Source: CAVTLG01 sp963735495
Lineage (GTDB): Bacteria; Chloroflexota; Ktedonobacteria; Ktedonobacterales; Ktedonobacteraceae
Reading direction: 5' to 3'
NCBI GenBank assembly: GCA_963735495.1
Contig: CAVTLG010000006.1
Span: 1-64,000, forward strand
DNA length: 64,000 bases
Positions 51,942 to 59,580 of this stretch are shown in pieces. How positions within the stretch are numbered: the first letter of the stretch is position 1; every line of letters starts with the position of its first letter. The notes beneath the pieces are model-generated. The model had not been told where the DNA came from and did not search any database. It saw only the letters and a program-made list of their open reading frames with translations. The translations under genes and the position numbers were made by a program.

Positions 51942-52130
51942 ATGCAGGCTCTCCTGACGGTAGACCCGGTAGCGTCCGTCTTCTGGGAGATCGCGACCTC
52001 CAGTAGTCGGTGCGCTGCCATAAATAGAAGTTGTCGAGCGTACAGCGCTGGCTGGCATTGTGCCGGCAGCCCTACGCCTGACGTTACCGGGCGCTTACAC
52101 CCTGTGAAGAGCAGCTCCGGTAATCAGCAA
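51942..52130 (+). ncRNA. Candidate structured RNA or leader
   Basis: Several stems can be drawn in order: GACGG/CCGTC (51957-51982), CTGGGAG/CCTCCAG with one mismatch (51983-52005), CTGGC/GCCGG (about 52049-52070) and a long arm TTACCGG/CCGGTAA (52085-52125) enclosing GC-CTT-CAC / GTG-AAG-GC. It sits directly upstream of a 40-residue membrane peptide gene. No known RNA family was recognised. Confidence 0.35.
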
Positions 52131-52203
52131 TAAATATTTACAGAGACTGTGGGCAGCCCGGAACTGGTTGTACCACACTCCCTGGACGGAAGGAAATAAC
52201 ATC

Positions 52204-52326
52204 ATGCAGAAATTACAACTTCGTTGGGTCCTGGCTATCCTGGCTATCTTGTTGGTTGCGACAGCTCTGGTATTGGTGCCCCTGGCATTTCACTCATCAC
52301 TTACTGCATTCATGTATGGTGTGTGA
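52204..52326 (+). CDS. Small single-helix membrane peptide
   Basis: A 40-residue frame, MQKLQLRWVLAILAILLVAT then ALVLVPLAFHSSLTAFMYGV, that is almost entirely one transmembrane helix with a basic N terminus. A GGAAGGA ribosome site precedes the ATG, and a strong hairpin follows the stop. It is too short for routine gene calling. The long upstream leader with possible RNA structure suggests regulated expression. The function is unknown; small hydrophobic peptides of this kind can be membrane regulators or toxins, but nothing here decides this. Confidence 0.55.
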   Translation: MQKLQLRWVLAILAILLVATALVLVPLAFHSSLTAFMYGV

Positions 52327-52341
52327 GTAAATTAACTTAGG

Positions 52342-52397
52342 ATAAAAGGCGTAGAGATTAATGAAATATACACAATATCTCCCTCTACGCCTTTTAT
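52342..52397. terminator. Bidirectional terminator
   Basis: Perfect 15-bp stem ATAAAAGGCGTAGAG / CTCTACGCCTTTTAT with a 26-base loop between the 52204 peptide gene and the convergent NB-ARC gene. The A/T ends give a T run on either strand. Confidence 0.8.
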
Positions 52398-52401
52398 ATG
52401 C

Positions 52402-55113
52402 CTAGATATTTAATGAACTGAGCCAATCGCTGACCTCTTGTGCCCTACGGTCTCCTATCTTTTTTAATGTTGCAACACTTATCTCTCCAGTTTTTCGTGC
52501 GTTAGCAATGTTGCCTTGCGCTGCTGCGACACGTGACAGCCCGTACTGAGCTAATGCAATCAAATCCTGTGCCCCCTCAGGAATGACAGTAAGCATTTTC
52601 CCAAATGTAGACTCAGCCGCTTCTAATTCCTGCCTACTAAGATACAAGTTACCTCTTTCATATAAAACATTTGCCATAATTTGGGGTCTACCAATTTGAT
52701 GCGCTAGATTTGAAGCCTCATTGAGATATATTTCTGCCTGTGCATAATTTCCCTGTTTTTGTGTCGTTGATCCCAAGTTGATAAGTATTTTGCTGATCAT
52801 TTCACGATGTCCAATTTGGCGTGCCAGGATCAAACCTTCTTGAAAGTATCCTTCCGCTTGATGGTAATGACCTTGTAGACTGGCAGCTTCTCCTAGATTA
52901 CTGAGTAATGCACTTGTCCATTCACGATGTCCAATTTGGCGTGCCAGGATCAAACCTTCTTGAAAGTATCCTTCCGCTTGATGGTAATGACCTTGTAGAC
53001 TGGCAGCTTCTCCTAGATTACTGAGTAATGCACTTGTCCATTCACGATGTCCAATTTGGCGTGCCAGGATCAAACCTTCTTGAAAGTATCCTTCCGCTTG
53101 ATGGTAATGACCTTGTCCACCTACAGTTGTACCCAAATTCATTAACATGACACAGATTTCTTCACGATCTCCAATTTGACGTGCCAAACCTAGCCCTTCT
53201 TGGAAATAAGTTTCTGATTGGGTAAAATTTCCCTGGCTGCCAACAACAGAGCCAAGAGTTTTAAGCAGAACACTAATACGTTTGCTATTCCCAATTTTTC
53301 GGGCTAAAGTTAAACCTTCTTCTAAGTATATCTCTGCCTGTTTAGAATCTCCCTTCTTCCATACTATACCCCCTAAATCGGTGAGAAATTCACAAATACG
53401 TTCAATATCTCTAATCTCACGAGCCTGTGCCAATCCTTCTTGGAAGTAAGGTTCTGCTTGACTATAAATCCCCTGCTTCTGTGCAACCTCTCCTAGATAC
53501 AGCAGAGCACTCGTTATACCATACTTATCATCCAGCACGACCGCAGCCTCTTGTGCCCATTTTAGATATTGTTCTACCGGCGCATAGAAACCTCTCAGTA
53601 TAAGAAATGGCGCGAACGCATAGGTAGCATGGACCAGTTCGGCCTGTTTACCCAGGTGATGAGCGGTTTCCAGGGCTGCCAGAATATTACCACTCTCCAA
53701 CTCCAACATCTCGTACTCTTTGTTGTGTGCCTCCACGTAGTCGGTAACGTAGGCAATTAAGTGTTCGTGGGCCGTATGTTCCGTGAGATGCAGGCGCGCG
53801 TAGTCGGCGATGACCTGGTGCAACGTATAGCGGTCACGAGCGGGTCCGCTGCTTTCTAGCAGACCTGCATCGGTCAGAGCATCGAGATCGTCCAGACTAC
53901 AGGCGGCAACGGCCAGGGCCGCGTCCTCAGAGAAGGTATTGGGTTTAGGCGGAAAAACGGCCAGCGCGTACAGCGCGGCGCGCGCGGACGCACTCAGCGT
54001 CTGATCCGTGACGGAGATGATCGATTGCAGCGAGAGCGACGTCTCAATCGGTAAACTGGGATGGCTCTCGACGGGCACGTGTGGCTCATTGAGCGTGAGG
54101 CGCACCTCCGCGTCACTCAGGCGCTCCAGGGCAGCCGTAATGCGTCGTGCAGGTCCGCTGTACGCTTGTTTGCGTAGATAATTTCCCATCAATGTGAGCG
54201 CCAGTGGCAAACCACCTACCGCCTGTACGAGATCATCGACTTTCTGTGCTTCGCGGGCCACGACCTGTGGTGCGAGCAAGGTGAGTAGCTCGATGCTCTG
54301 CTCCTTGCTCAATTCCTCGATCATGGTTGCCCCGCCGAACGCCATATGCGAGGCGATGCTGGGGAAACGTGTGGTGACGAGGTGAGCGCAGCGGGGTCCA
54401 CCGACTTTAAAGGTCAGCGCCTCTTCGAGTTCCCAGGCGTCATCGATCACCAGCAGCATGGCGCGATTGCCTATAGCCGCGCGAATGGCCTTGGCCCAGG
54501 CTTCATTGCTGCTCAACGTCGCCATCTGTGCGGGGGAGATATCCAGGAGACTGCCCCAACGACTCAGCAGGCCGGGCATGTTCGAATTTGGTCCCAGGCC
54601 AGCCCAGAGTATGCCGTCACGGAAATGTGCGCGTATCTCTGGATCATGGGCCAGCGTAATCGAGAGGGCGGTTTTGCCGACGCCGGGTAGACCATTGAGC
54701 GCGGTCAGCGCCACGCTACCACCGGAGGTCAGTCGCTGCTTAATCTGCGCGAGGTCATGTTCGCGTCCCACGAGACCGATAGCCGGTTGTAGAGGGATGG
54801 CCGGATCATAGAGCGCCGTGCTGGGGACTGTGGTGCTGTCAGTGGCTTGCTGTGTCGGTCGTGTGCGCGTTTTTTCCTGCTGATCGGCGCTGGACGCGGG
54901 TAGCAGGTCTAGCTCCTCTTCGGTTTTGCCGAAGAGATTGATAAGTTTGCGGCGAAAATAAGGGCTTGGCTTGGTAATCCCTCGTTCCCATCTACTCACA
55001 TTGACATACGTCGTGCCAATGCGCTCGGCCAATTCTTGTTGCGAGAGTCCTCGCTCATTGCGCGCCTCGGTCAAACGTAATCGAGGTTGATGGGGTATCT
55101 CAGGGGTCTGCAT
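52402..55113 (-). CDS. XRE-NB-ARC-TPR signalling protein (STAND ATPase), second copy type
   Basis: Protein of 903 residues with the same plan as the 22647 gene but diverged. The XRE domain is LSQQELAERIGTTYVNVSRW followed by SPYFRRKLINLFGKTEEELD. NB-ARC: Walker A LNGLPGVGKTALSITLA, Walker B MLLVIDDAWELEEA, LVTTRFPSIA and GGLPLALTLMG. A winged-helix-like region with YTLHQVIADYARLHL follows. The C-terminal half has about ten TPRs of 40 residues (GHYHQAEGYFQEGLILARQI). Three of these are encoded by identical 120-bp units. It probably acts as an ATP-switched regulator with TPR sensing. Confidence 0.93.
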   Translation of the reverse strand: MQTPEIPHQPRLRLTEARNERGLSQQELAERIGTTYVNVSRWERGITKPSPYFRRKLINLFGKTEEELDLLPASSADQQEKTRTRPTQQATDSTTVPSTALYDPAIPLQPAIGLVGREHDLAQIKQRLTSGGSVALTALNGLPGVGKTALSITLAHDPEIRAHFRDGILWAGLGPNSNMPGLLSRWGSLLDISPAQMATLSSNEAWAKAIRAAIGNRAMLLVIDDAWELEEALTFKVGGPRCAHLVTTRFPSIASHMAFGGATMIEELSKEQSIELLTLLAPQVVAREAQKVDDLVQAVGGLPLALTLMGNYLRKQAYSGPARRITAALERLSDAEVRLTLNEPHVPVESHPSLPIETSLSLQSIISVTDQTLSASARAALYALAVFPPKPNTFSEDAALAVAACSLDDLDALTDAGLLESSGPARDRYTLHQVIADYARLHLTEHTAHEHLIAYVTDYVEAHNKEYEMLELESGNILAALETAHHLGKQAELVHATYAFAPFLILRGFYAPVEQYLKWAQEAAVVLDDKYGITSALLYLGEVAQKQGIYSQAEPYFQEGLAQAREIRDIERICEFLTDLGGIVWKKGDSKQAEIYLEEGLTLARKIGNSKRISVLLKTLGSVVGSQGNFTQSETYFQEGLGLARQIGDREEICVMLMNLGTTVGGQGHYHQAEGYFQEGLILARQIGHREWTSALLSNLGEAASLQGHYHQAEGYFQEGLILARQIGHREWTSALLSNLGEAASLQGHYHQAEGYFQEGLILARQIGHREMISKILINLGSTTQKQGNYAQAEIYLNEASNLAHQIGRPQIMANVLYERGNLYLSRQELEAAESTFGKMLTVIPEGAQDLIALAQYGLSRVAAAQGNIANARKTGEISVATLKKIGDRRAQEVSDWLSSLNI
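52801..53117. repeat. Identical 120-bp tandem repeats within the TPR region
   Basis: 52801-52920 and 52921-53040 are identical base for base, and 53041 to about 53117 repeats the same sequence before diverging. Each unit codes for one 40-residue TPR. Silent sites are also identical, so the expansion is very recent. Confidence 0.97.
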
Positions 55114-55293
55114 AAACTATCACCGAGCCTTCCCGTCCAAAAGCAAAATGATAAAAATGATAAAAAGAATGATAATGTCTGTCATTAAAAGTATACCCGA
55201 TTCAGGGCATAATTAGGAGAGAAAAAGATTGTATCTTCCAAAGATCCTAAAATCCTTGACGAAGTCACAAAGATAAGGAAATGCGGGCTGCAC

Positions 55294-55893
55294 ATGAAAC
55301 ATGAGGAAACAAGCGACCTGGCGGCGATCCTGGTAGAGCCAATGGACGATAAAATGTCTGTTGTACGCCATGTGAGTAAGCTGCAGAAGCCGGTTGTTGT
55401 TGTGCTGTCGCCGCATGCAACCTTACGGCGTCCAGGCGATTTACTGGAGCTGAGGCGCGCCACGAGCCATCTTGAGAGGCCATTGATGCTGGTCATTGAG
55501 GGTAATGAGCGTTTGCGCACATGGGCACACCGACAGGGTTTCGCCGTCTTTGCTTCACCGCAGACCTGTGCGAAAGCGCTCACACGGCAACGTATCACAC
55601 AACCCTTGCTTGACTTGCAGCGCGAGTCACAGAGCGGCATAGAGATGCAGGGATCAGGCGAGTTACGTGCCTTGCCCCGTAATACCGAGCCGCTTGCCGT
55701 CTCACGTAGGCAGCGCGTTTCTACCACACCTCAGCAGAAACGTAGATCTGAGTGGCTCTTGCTGCTGCTCATTATCTTGCTTGTGCTGGGTATCCTGGGT
55801 GGCATCGGATTTGGCTATTTGTTCTCTGTAGCGCATACCGTACCGGCGTTACGTTCGCCAGCAGCATTTAGCTCTTTTCAAGCCCGTTTTTAA
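55294..55893 (+). CDS. Hypothetical C-terminally anchored membrane protein
   Basis: Protein of 199 residues. The N-terminal 110 residues look like an alpha/beta domain (ILVEPMDDKMSVVRHVSKLQ, PVVVVLSPHATLRRPGDLLE, LMLVIEGNERLRTWAHRQGF, AVFASPQTCAKAL). This pattern resembles a domain found at the N terminus of some Chloroflexota and actinobacterial membrane proteins, including those annotated as baseplate J-like, by eye only. A basic linker leads to a single helix, WLLLLLIILLVLGILGGIGFG, and a short exported tail. No ribosome site is obvious. It is divergent from the NB-ARC gene, and 55910 follows it. Confidence 0.75.
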   Translation: MKHEETSDLAAILVEPMDDKMSVVRHVSKLQKPVVVVLSPHATLRRPGDLLELRRATSHLERPLMLVIEGNERLRTWAHRQGFAVFASPQTCAKALTRQRITQPLLDLQRESQSGIEMQGSGELRALPRNTEPLAVSRRQRVSTTPQQKRRSEWLLLLLIILLVLGILGGIGFGYLFSVAHTVPALRSPAAFSSFQARF

Positions 55894-55909
55894 GGTTTGG
55901 AGGATAAAT

Positions 55910-56188
55910 TTGGCAAGTTACATCTATCGTTATCGTGCAGATTTTCCTATCAAAGTCCGTTTAGTTGTGTATGTACGTTTTGTAATCACAAACACGCGCT
56001 CTGCCATCTCGCCGGAGAGCGTCGTGGGCCCAGAGGCGATGCGGGATACCGATGAGATCCCTTGTATTAGCCCGCGCGCCAGCGGTACCAGGGGAAATCA
56101 TAAAAAAATGGCGCTGCGATTGAAACTGATTGGCACAAGCGTATCGAATATGAAGGAGCACCAGCATGCAGAAAGTATATCTGCGTAA
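55910..56188 (+). CDS. Possible small protein with TTG start
   Basis: A 92-residue frame (MASYIYRYRADFPIKVRLVV) begun by TTG, with GGAGG eight bases upstream, which favours translation. The second half (GTRGNHKKMALRLKLIG) lies in DNA resembling a short dispersed repeat, so the real gene may be shorter or absent. It overlaps the 56166 gene by 23 bases in another frame. No domain is recognised. Confidence 0.35.
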   Translation: MASYIYRYRADFPIKVRLVVYVRFVITNTRSAISPESVVGPEAMRDTDEIPCISPRASGTRGNHKKMALRLKLIGTSVSNMKEHQHAESISA

Positions 56189-56717
56189 AAGCAAAGCAAC
56201 GACCGAGTACCCGCAGCAGGAAAATGAGAAGATCTTGCATTTTTCCTTGCAAAATTCCTTGCCGGAAGCTCATACGTTTGCCTTAAACAAAACATTTGGT
56301 ACGCTATCCTACCTGGCCTGCGATGAGCGTGGCATGCCGCGCCTGTTACGGCAGGAGCAGTTTACGAGTACCGAGATGAGCGTCTTGTTGCCCTTATTGG
56401 AGATGTTCCCGTATTATTGCCCCTACGACATGCTCTATGCCAGTTTCTACGGTGGTGGTAAGACGACGGAGCAGAGCCTCAAGCAGGCACGCGAACATCT
56501 GGAGGAGGCGGAGGTCGAGGGTGTCTGGGAGCAGGAAATGCGACCGATCCGCTGTGCATTATCGCGCACACGCCTCAAGATCCGCTCATTCGGCATAGAC
56601 ATCTCGTCCATTCTGGCGACCGGTTATATCCTGATGGTGGCTAGCGAGCCAGTCGATGAGAGCAGCATCGAAGATGTCAGCAGCACCGCGCCGAAATGGA
56701 AACGCGTCCTGGCATAG
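56166..56717 (+). CDS. Hypothetical 183-residue protein
   Basis: Soluble protein of unknown function with an AAGGAG site before the ATG. It reads MQKVYLRKSKATTEYPQQEN, LNKTFGTLSYLACDERGMPR, EMFPYYCPYDMLYASFYGGG, QSLKQAREHLEEAEVEGVWE and IRSFGIDISSILATGYILMV. The mix of strand and helix, with a conserved-looking middle YYCPYD, suggests a folded domain, but no family is recognised. It is the last gene of the rightward group starting at 55294. Confidence 0.75.
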   Translation: MQKVYLRKSKATTEYPQQENEKILHFSLQNSLPEAHTFALNKTFGTLSYLACDERGMPRLLRQEQFTSTEMSVLLPLLEMFPYYCPYDMLYASFYGGGKTTEQSLKQAREHLEEAEVEGVWEQEMRPIRCALSRTRLKIRSFGIDISSILATGYILMVASEPVDESSIEDVSSTAPKWKRVLA

Positions 56718-56843
56718 TGCGAAATGCTAGGAGCAAGTCACCCCGGGCATCATAGTGATTGTTGGCAGAGACAATCAAAGACGGTAAGAATAGAAATGAA
56801 TAAATCTTTGTCATAGGAGCCGTAGGAGATTTGTTCTTTCCTG

Positions 56844-57167
56844 CTATGCTTGTCTCATGCGACTTTTTTGTGGATCGAAGCTATGCGGGTAACGCTTGCG
56901 CAGTTTCTCCACGTTTGTTTGCATAACATCATCCAGCGTCAGCCCTACCGTGTCACAAAGCAGAACCACATACCAGAGTAAATCGCCAATCTCTTCGTCC
57001 AAAGCTGAAACATCCAGTTCATGAGAGTGATAAAGCACTTTTTTGATGATGTCAATTACCTCGCCGCTCTCTCCCGCGATACCAAGCGCAGTTAATGTCA
57101 GTAGCTCTCTGTGTTCGCTAATGCCACAGGTACGGTGAACTTCTCGCGTATACTCATCAATATCCAT
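56844..57167 (-). CDS. MazG-like nucleotide pyrophosphohydrolase
   Basis: All-alpha NTP pyrophosphohydrolase of 107 residues. The metal-binding ExxE...ExxD motif is clear: GIAGESGEVIDIIKK and then LDEEIGDLLWYVVLLCDTVG. The C terminus NVEKLRKRYPHSFDPQKS is typical of short MazG-type house-cleaning enzymes, which hydrolyse non-canonical NTPs to NMP and pyrophosphate. The length matches single-domain members. It follows the WD40 kinase gene by 38 bases on the same strand and may be co-transcribed, although a role in kinase signalling is not implied. Confidence 0.9.
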   Translation of the reverse strand: MDIDEYTREVHRTCGISEHRELLTLTALGIAGESGEVIDIIKKVLYHSHELDVSALDEEIGDLLWYVVLLCDTVGLTLDDVMQTNVEKLRKRYPHSFDPQKSRMRQA

Positions 57168-57205
57168 AATTCCTCCTTTTTCCTTGTGATTAAACGAGTC
57201 AGGTG

Positions 57206-59566
57206 CTATGCGCCATCGACGCGCCAGATAATCACCGTCTTATCAAAGGACGAGGTGGCGATATAGCGCCCGTCAGGAGACCAGGCGACATCGAAGACGG
57301 TCTCGGTATGCCCATGCGTCGCGCCAAAAATCAACGCTTGAACGATGGCTCCGCCCGACGTTTTTTTGCTGCTGGCCGTGTTTTTCAGGTCCCAGACATA
57401 AATCTTCCCGCTGCGGCCATAACTTCCAGCGATATATCTGCTATTAGGAGACCAGGAGATTCCACCTACCTGCGGCACCCAACCCACAGTATTGTTTTTG
57501 GGGAGCGCAAGAGGCTGCGGGTCATCGGTCCCCAGCGTGTAGAGGAGTTTATTATGCAAAAAGTCGTAGACCGCCACCGTCGCCAGATCTGTAGACGCGA
57601 GCATACCAGTACCAGCAGGCGAAAATTTGAGCGCCTGCCTTTCTAGTATCGCGTTCTTGCTCAAAGGCAATTGCAGATTCTGGACCTGCTTCCCGGTCTT
57701 GACTTGCCAGACTGGAATGCTATATTCAGCAGACTGTACTGCCAGGTACAGGCCATCCGCCGACCAGGCTGGGACACTTACGCCAAAAGCCATTAGGTTT
57801 GCCGGGCTATATTGGAAGATCTTAATTGGGCCGGTTGCCTGGCTCCAGAGCACAACGCTATTGGTTAGTTCAACAGTGGAAGCAAACGTATTATTGACCG
57901 GCGACCAGGCCAGTGCGCTGTATGAAGTTGACAGGATGGGGTTGTCCAGGCTAGCATCTGTATATGCCCGTGGCGTGTCGTTTTGACCAAACACATCGAT
58001 CAAGTAAATACTACTTACTGACGCTTCTGCCACTCCCAGTGTACGCCCATCATAGGACCAGTTGAGGCTATCTTCATTGATGGCGTTAGCGAATTTCCAC
58101 TTTTTGACAGGTGTGGAGATTGTTTGAAATGCATTAGATTGCTTAAGATATGCTGCGATATTCCAGAGCATCACACGTGTATCTGCACCGGCGGAGGCAA
58201 GATACTGTCCGCTAGCGTCCCAGACGACGTTTGTGACTGCATTGGAATGTCCGGTCAGTGAAAGCAGAGGGATGCCTGCAATCAGTTTTTGCGGTCCCAG
58301 TACTTTTTGAACTGGCTTTGGTGTTGTGTGTGTGGATAAGAGCTTTGGCAGCAGTGTAGCTCCGGTGACAGCCACAGCCGCAACAGCCACGGTCGTCGTT
58401 CCTGCAATGACCAGTGTGCGGCGGCTGATCCTGCCTTTTCCCTCCGGCGATGCGGGTTGCTGTGGTGGTGCTACCTGTGTTGATTGCGTCTGAGCGGCAA
58501 AGGTAGAAGGTCCGGCTTGATAGGGACGCGGCCCACCTGCCGCCGAAACTTCGGTGGCTAACGGTATGAAAGGCGGTTGCGTGATGGGACCCTGGGAACG
58601 TTGCAGCGCAGGAGCCGATATATCCACTTGAGGAGCTGGCGTAACAGGTCCGGCACCGCGAGGGCGGTTGTTCCATGGTGTCAGTTGTGTCGCGTCAGGG
58701 TCTCTTGCAGGCTGCTGTTTCCATGCCAGTTCCAGGCGGCCAACAAACTCAGCGCACGATGTTGGCCGCTCTTCTGGACGTTTGGCCAGACCTTGCGCCA
58801 GGATATCATCGACTGTCTGTGGAATGGCCGGATTAAATTGTTGGGCTGGCGGCAATGGCTGTGTGATGTGCTTGAGCATGGTTTCATAGGGCGTTTCGCC
58901 GTGAAATGGCAACACATCCGTAAAGAGCTGATAGGCGATGACCGCCAGACTGTAGCGGTCGCTCGCTGGTTCTGCATGCCCCTGTGCCTGTTCCGGGGCC
59001 ATATATTCTGGAGTGCCAGCGCCAGCGTGTGTCTGACCACGATACGTCGAGCTGACCAGCAGCTTGGCAATGCCGAAGTCGGTGAGAAAGAGCCATTGTT
59101 GTTGCAGAAGCAGGTTGCCGGGCTTAATATCGCGGTGGAGGACGTGCTGGCTATGAGCATAATCAATCGCCAGGGCGGCTTGCTTCAGATAATGCAAGCT
59201 TTCGTCTACGACCAGGGGACCGCGCACGCTGCGTATGCGATTACTCAAAGATCCACCCTGGATATACGGCATAATAAGGTACGTCACAACTTCACCGCTT
59301 GCTAGTTGTTGCTGACCAAAGTCGTGTACGGGCAAGATATGGGGATGTTCCAGCGCGGCGGCAGTACGAGCCTCGTAAGCAAAAGCCTCCAGATAGCTAG
59401 CATCTCCAGCCAGCACCGGGGGCAGCAATTTTACGGCCACTTGGCGGCGCAACTGGCTATCTTCCGCCAGCCAGACCTCGCCCATGCCACCGCGTCCGGC
59501 GACTTGCAGCAGTCGGTAGCGGCCAAGCATCTTGCCTTGCCAATCCGTTGTGTGATCTGAAAACAT
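57206..59566 (-). CDS. Ser/Thr protein kinase with extracellular WD40 propeller
   Basis: Receptor kinase of 786 residues. Kinase domain: Gly loop GRGGMGEVWLA, Lys46 (VAVK), HRD 144-146 with IKPGN, DFG 163-165 and PEYMAPEQAQG. After a Pro/Gln-rich linker a membrane helix follows a twin arginine (GRISRRTLVIAGTTTVAVAA). The exported part has WD40 repeats (SLTGHSNAVTNVVWDASGQY, LASAGADTRVMLWNIA, VWDLKNTASSK, HTETVFDVAWSPDGRYIATS). Such kinases pair phosphotransfer with a protein- or ligand-binding propeller. It sits 14 bases after the 59581 gene, so the two are likely one operon. Confidence 0.94.
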   Translation of the reverse strand: MFSDHTTDWQGKMLGRYRLLQVAGRGGMGEVWLAEDSQLRRQVAVKLLPPVLAGDASYLEAFAYEARTAAALEHPHILPVHDFGQQQLASGEVVTYLIMPYIQGGSLSNRIRSVRGPLVVDESLHYLKQAALAIDYAHSQHVLHRDIKPGNLLLQQQWLFLTDFGIAKLLVSSTYRGQTHAGAGTPEYMAPEQAQGHAEPASDRYSLAVIAYQLFTDVLPFHGETPYETMLKHITQPLPPAQQFNPAIPQTVDDILAQGLAKRPEERPTSCAEFVGRLELAWKQQPARDPDATQLTPWNNRPRGAGPVTPAPQVDISAPALQRSQGPITQPPFIPLATEVSAAGGPRPYQAGPSTFAAQTQSTQVAPPQQPASPEGKGRISRRTLVIAGTTTVAVAAVAVTGATLLPKLLSTHTTPKPVQKVLGPQKLIAGIPLLSLTGHSNAVTNVVWDASGQYLASAGADTRVMLWNIAAYLKQSNAFQTISTPVKKWKFANAINEDSLNWSYDGRTLGVAEASVSSIYLIDVFGQNDTPRAYTDASLDNPILSTSYSALAWSPVNNTFASTVELTNSVVLWSQATGPIKIFQYSPANLMAFGVSVPAWSADGLYLAVQSAEYSIPVWQVKTGKQVQNLQLPLSKNAILERQALKFSPAGTGMLASTDLATVAVYDFLHNKLLYTLGTDDPQPLALPKNNTVGWVPQVGGISWSPNSRYIAGSYGRSGKIYVWDLKNTASSKKTSGGAIVQALIFGATHGHTETVFDVAWSPDGRYIATSSFDKTVIIWRVDGA

Positions 59567-59580
59567 CGTGACCGCCTTCC

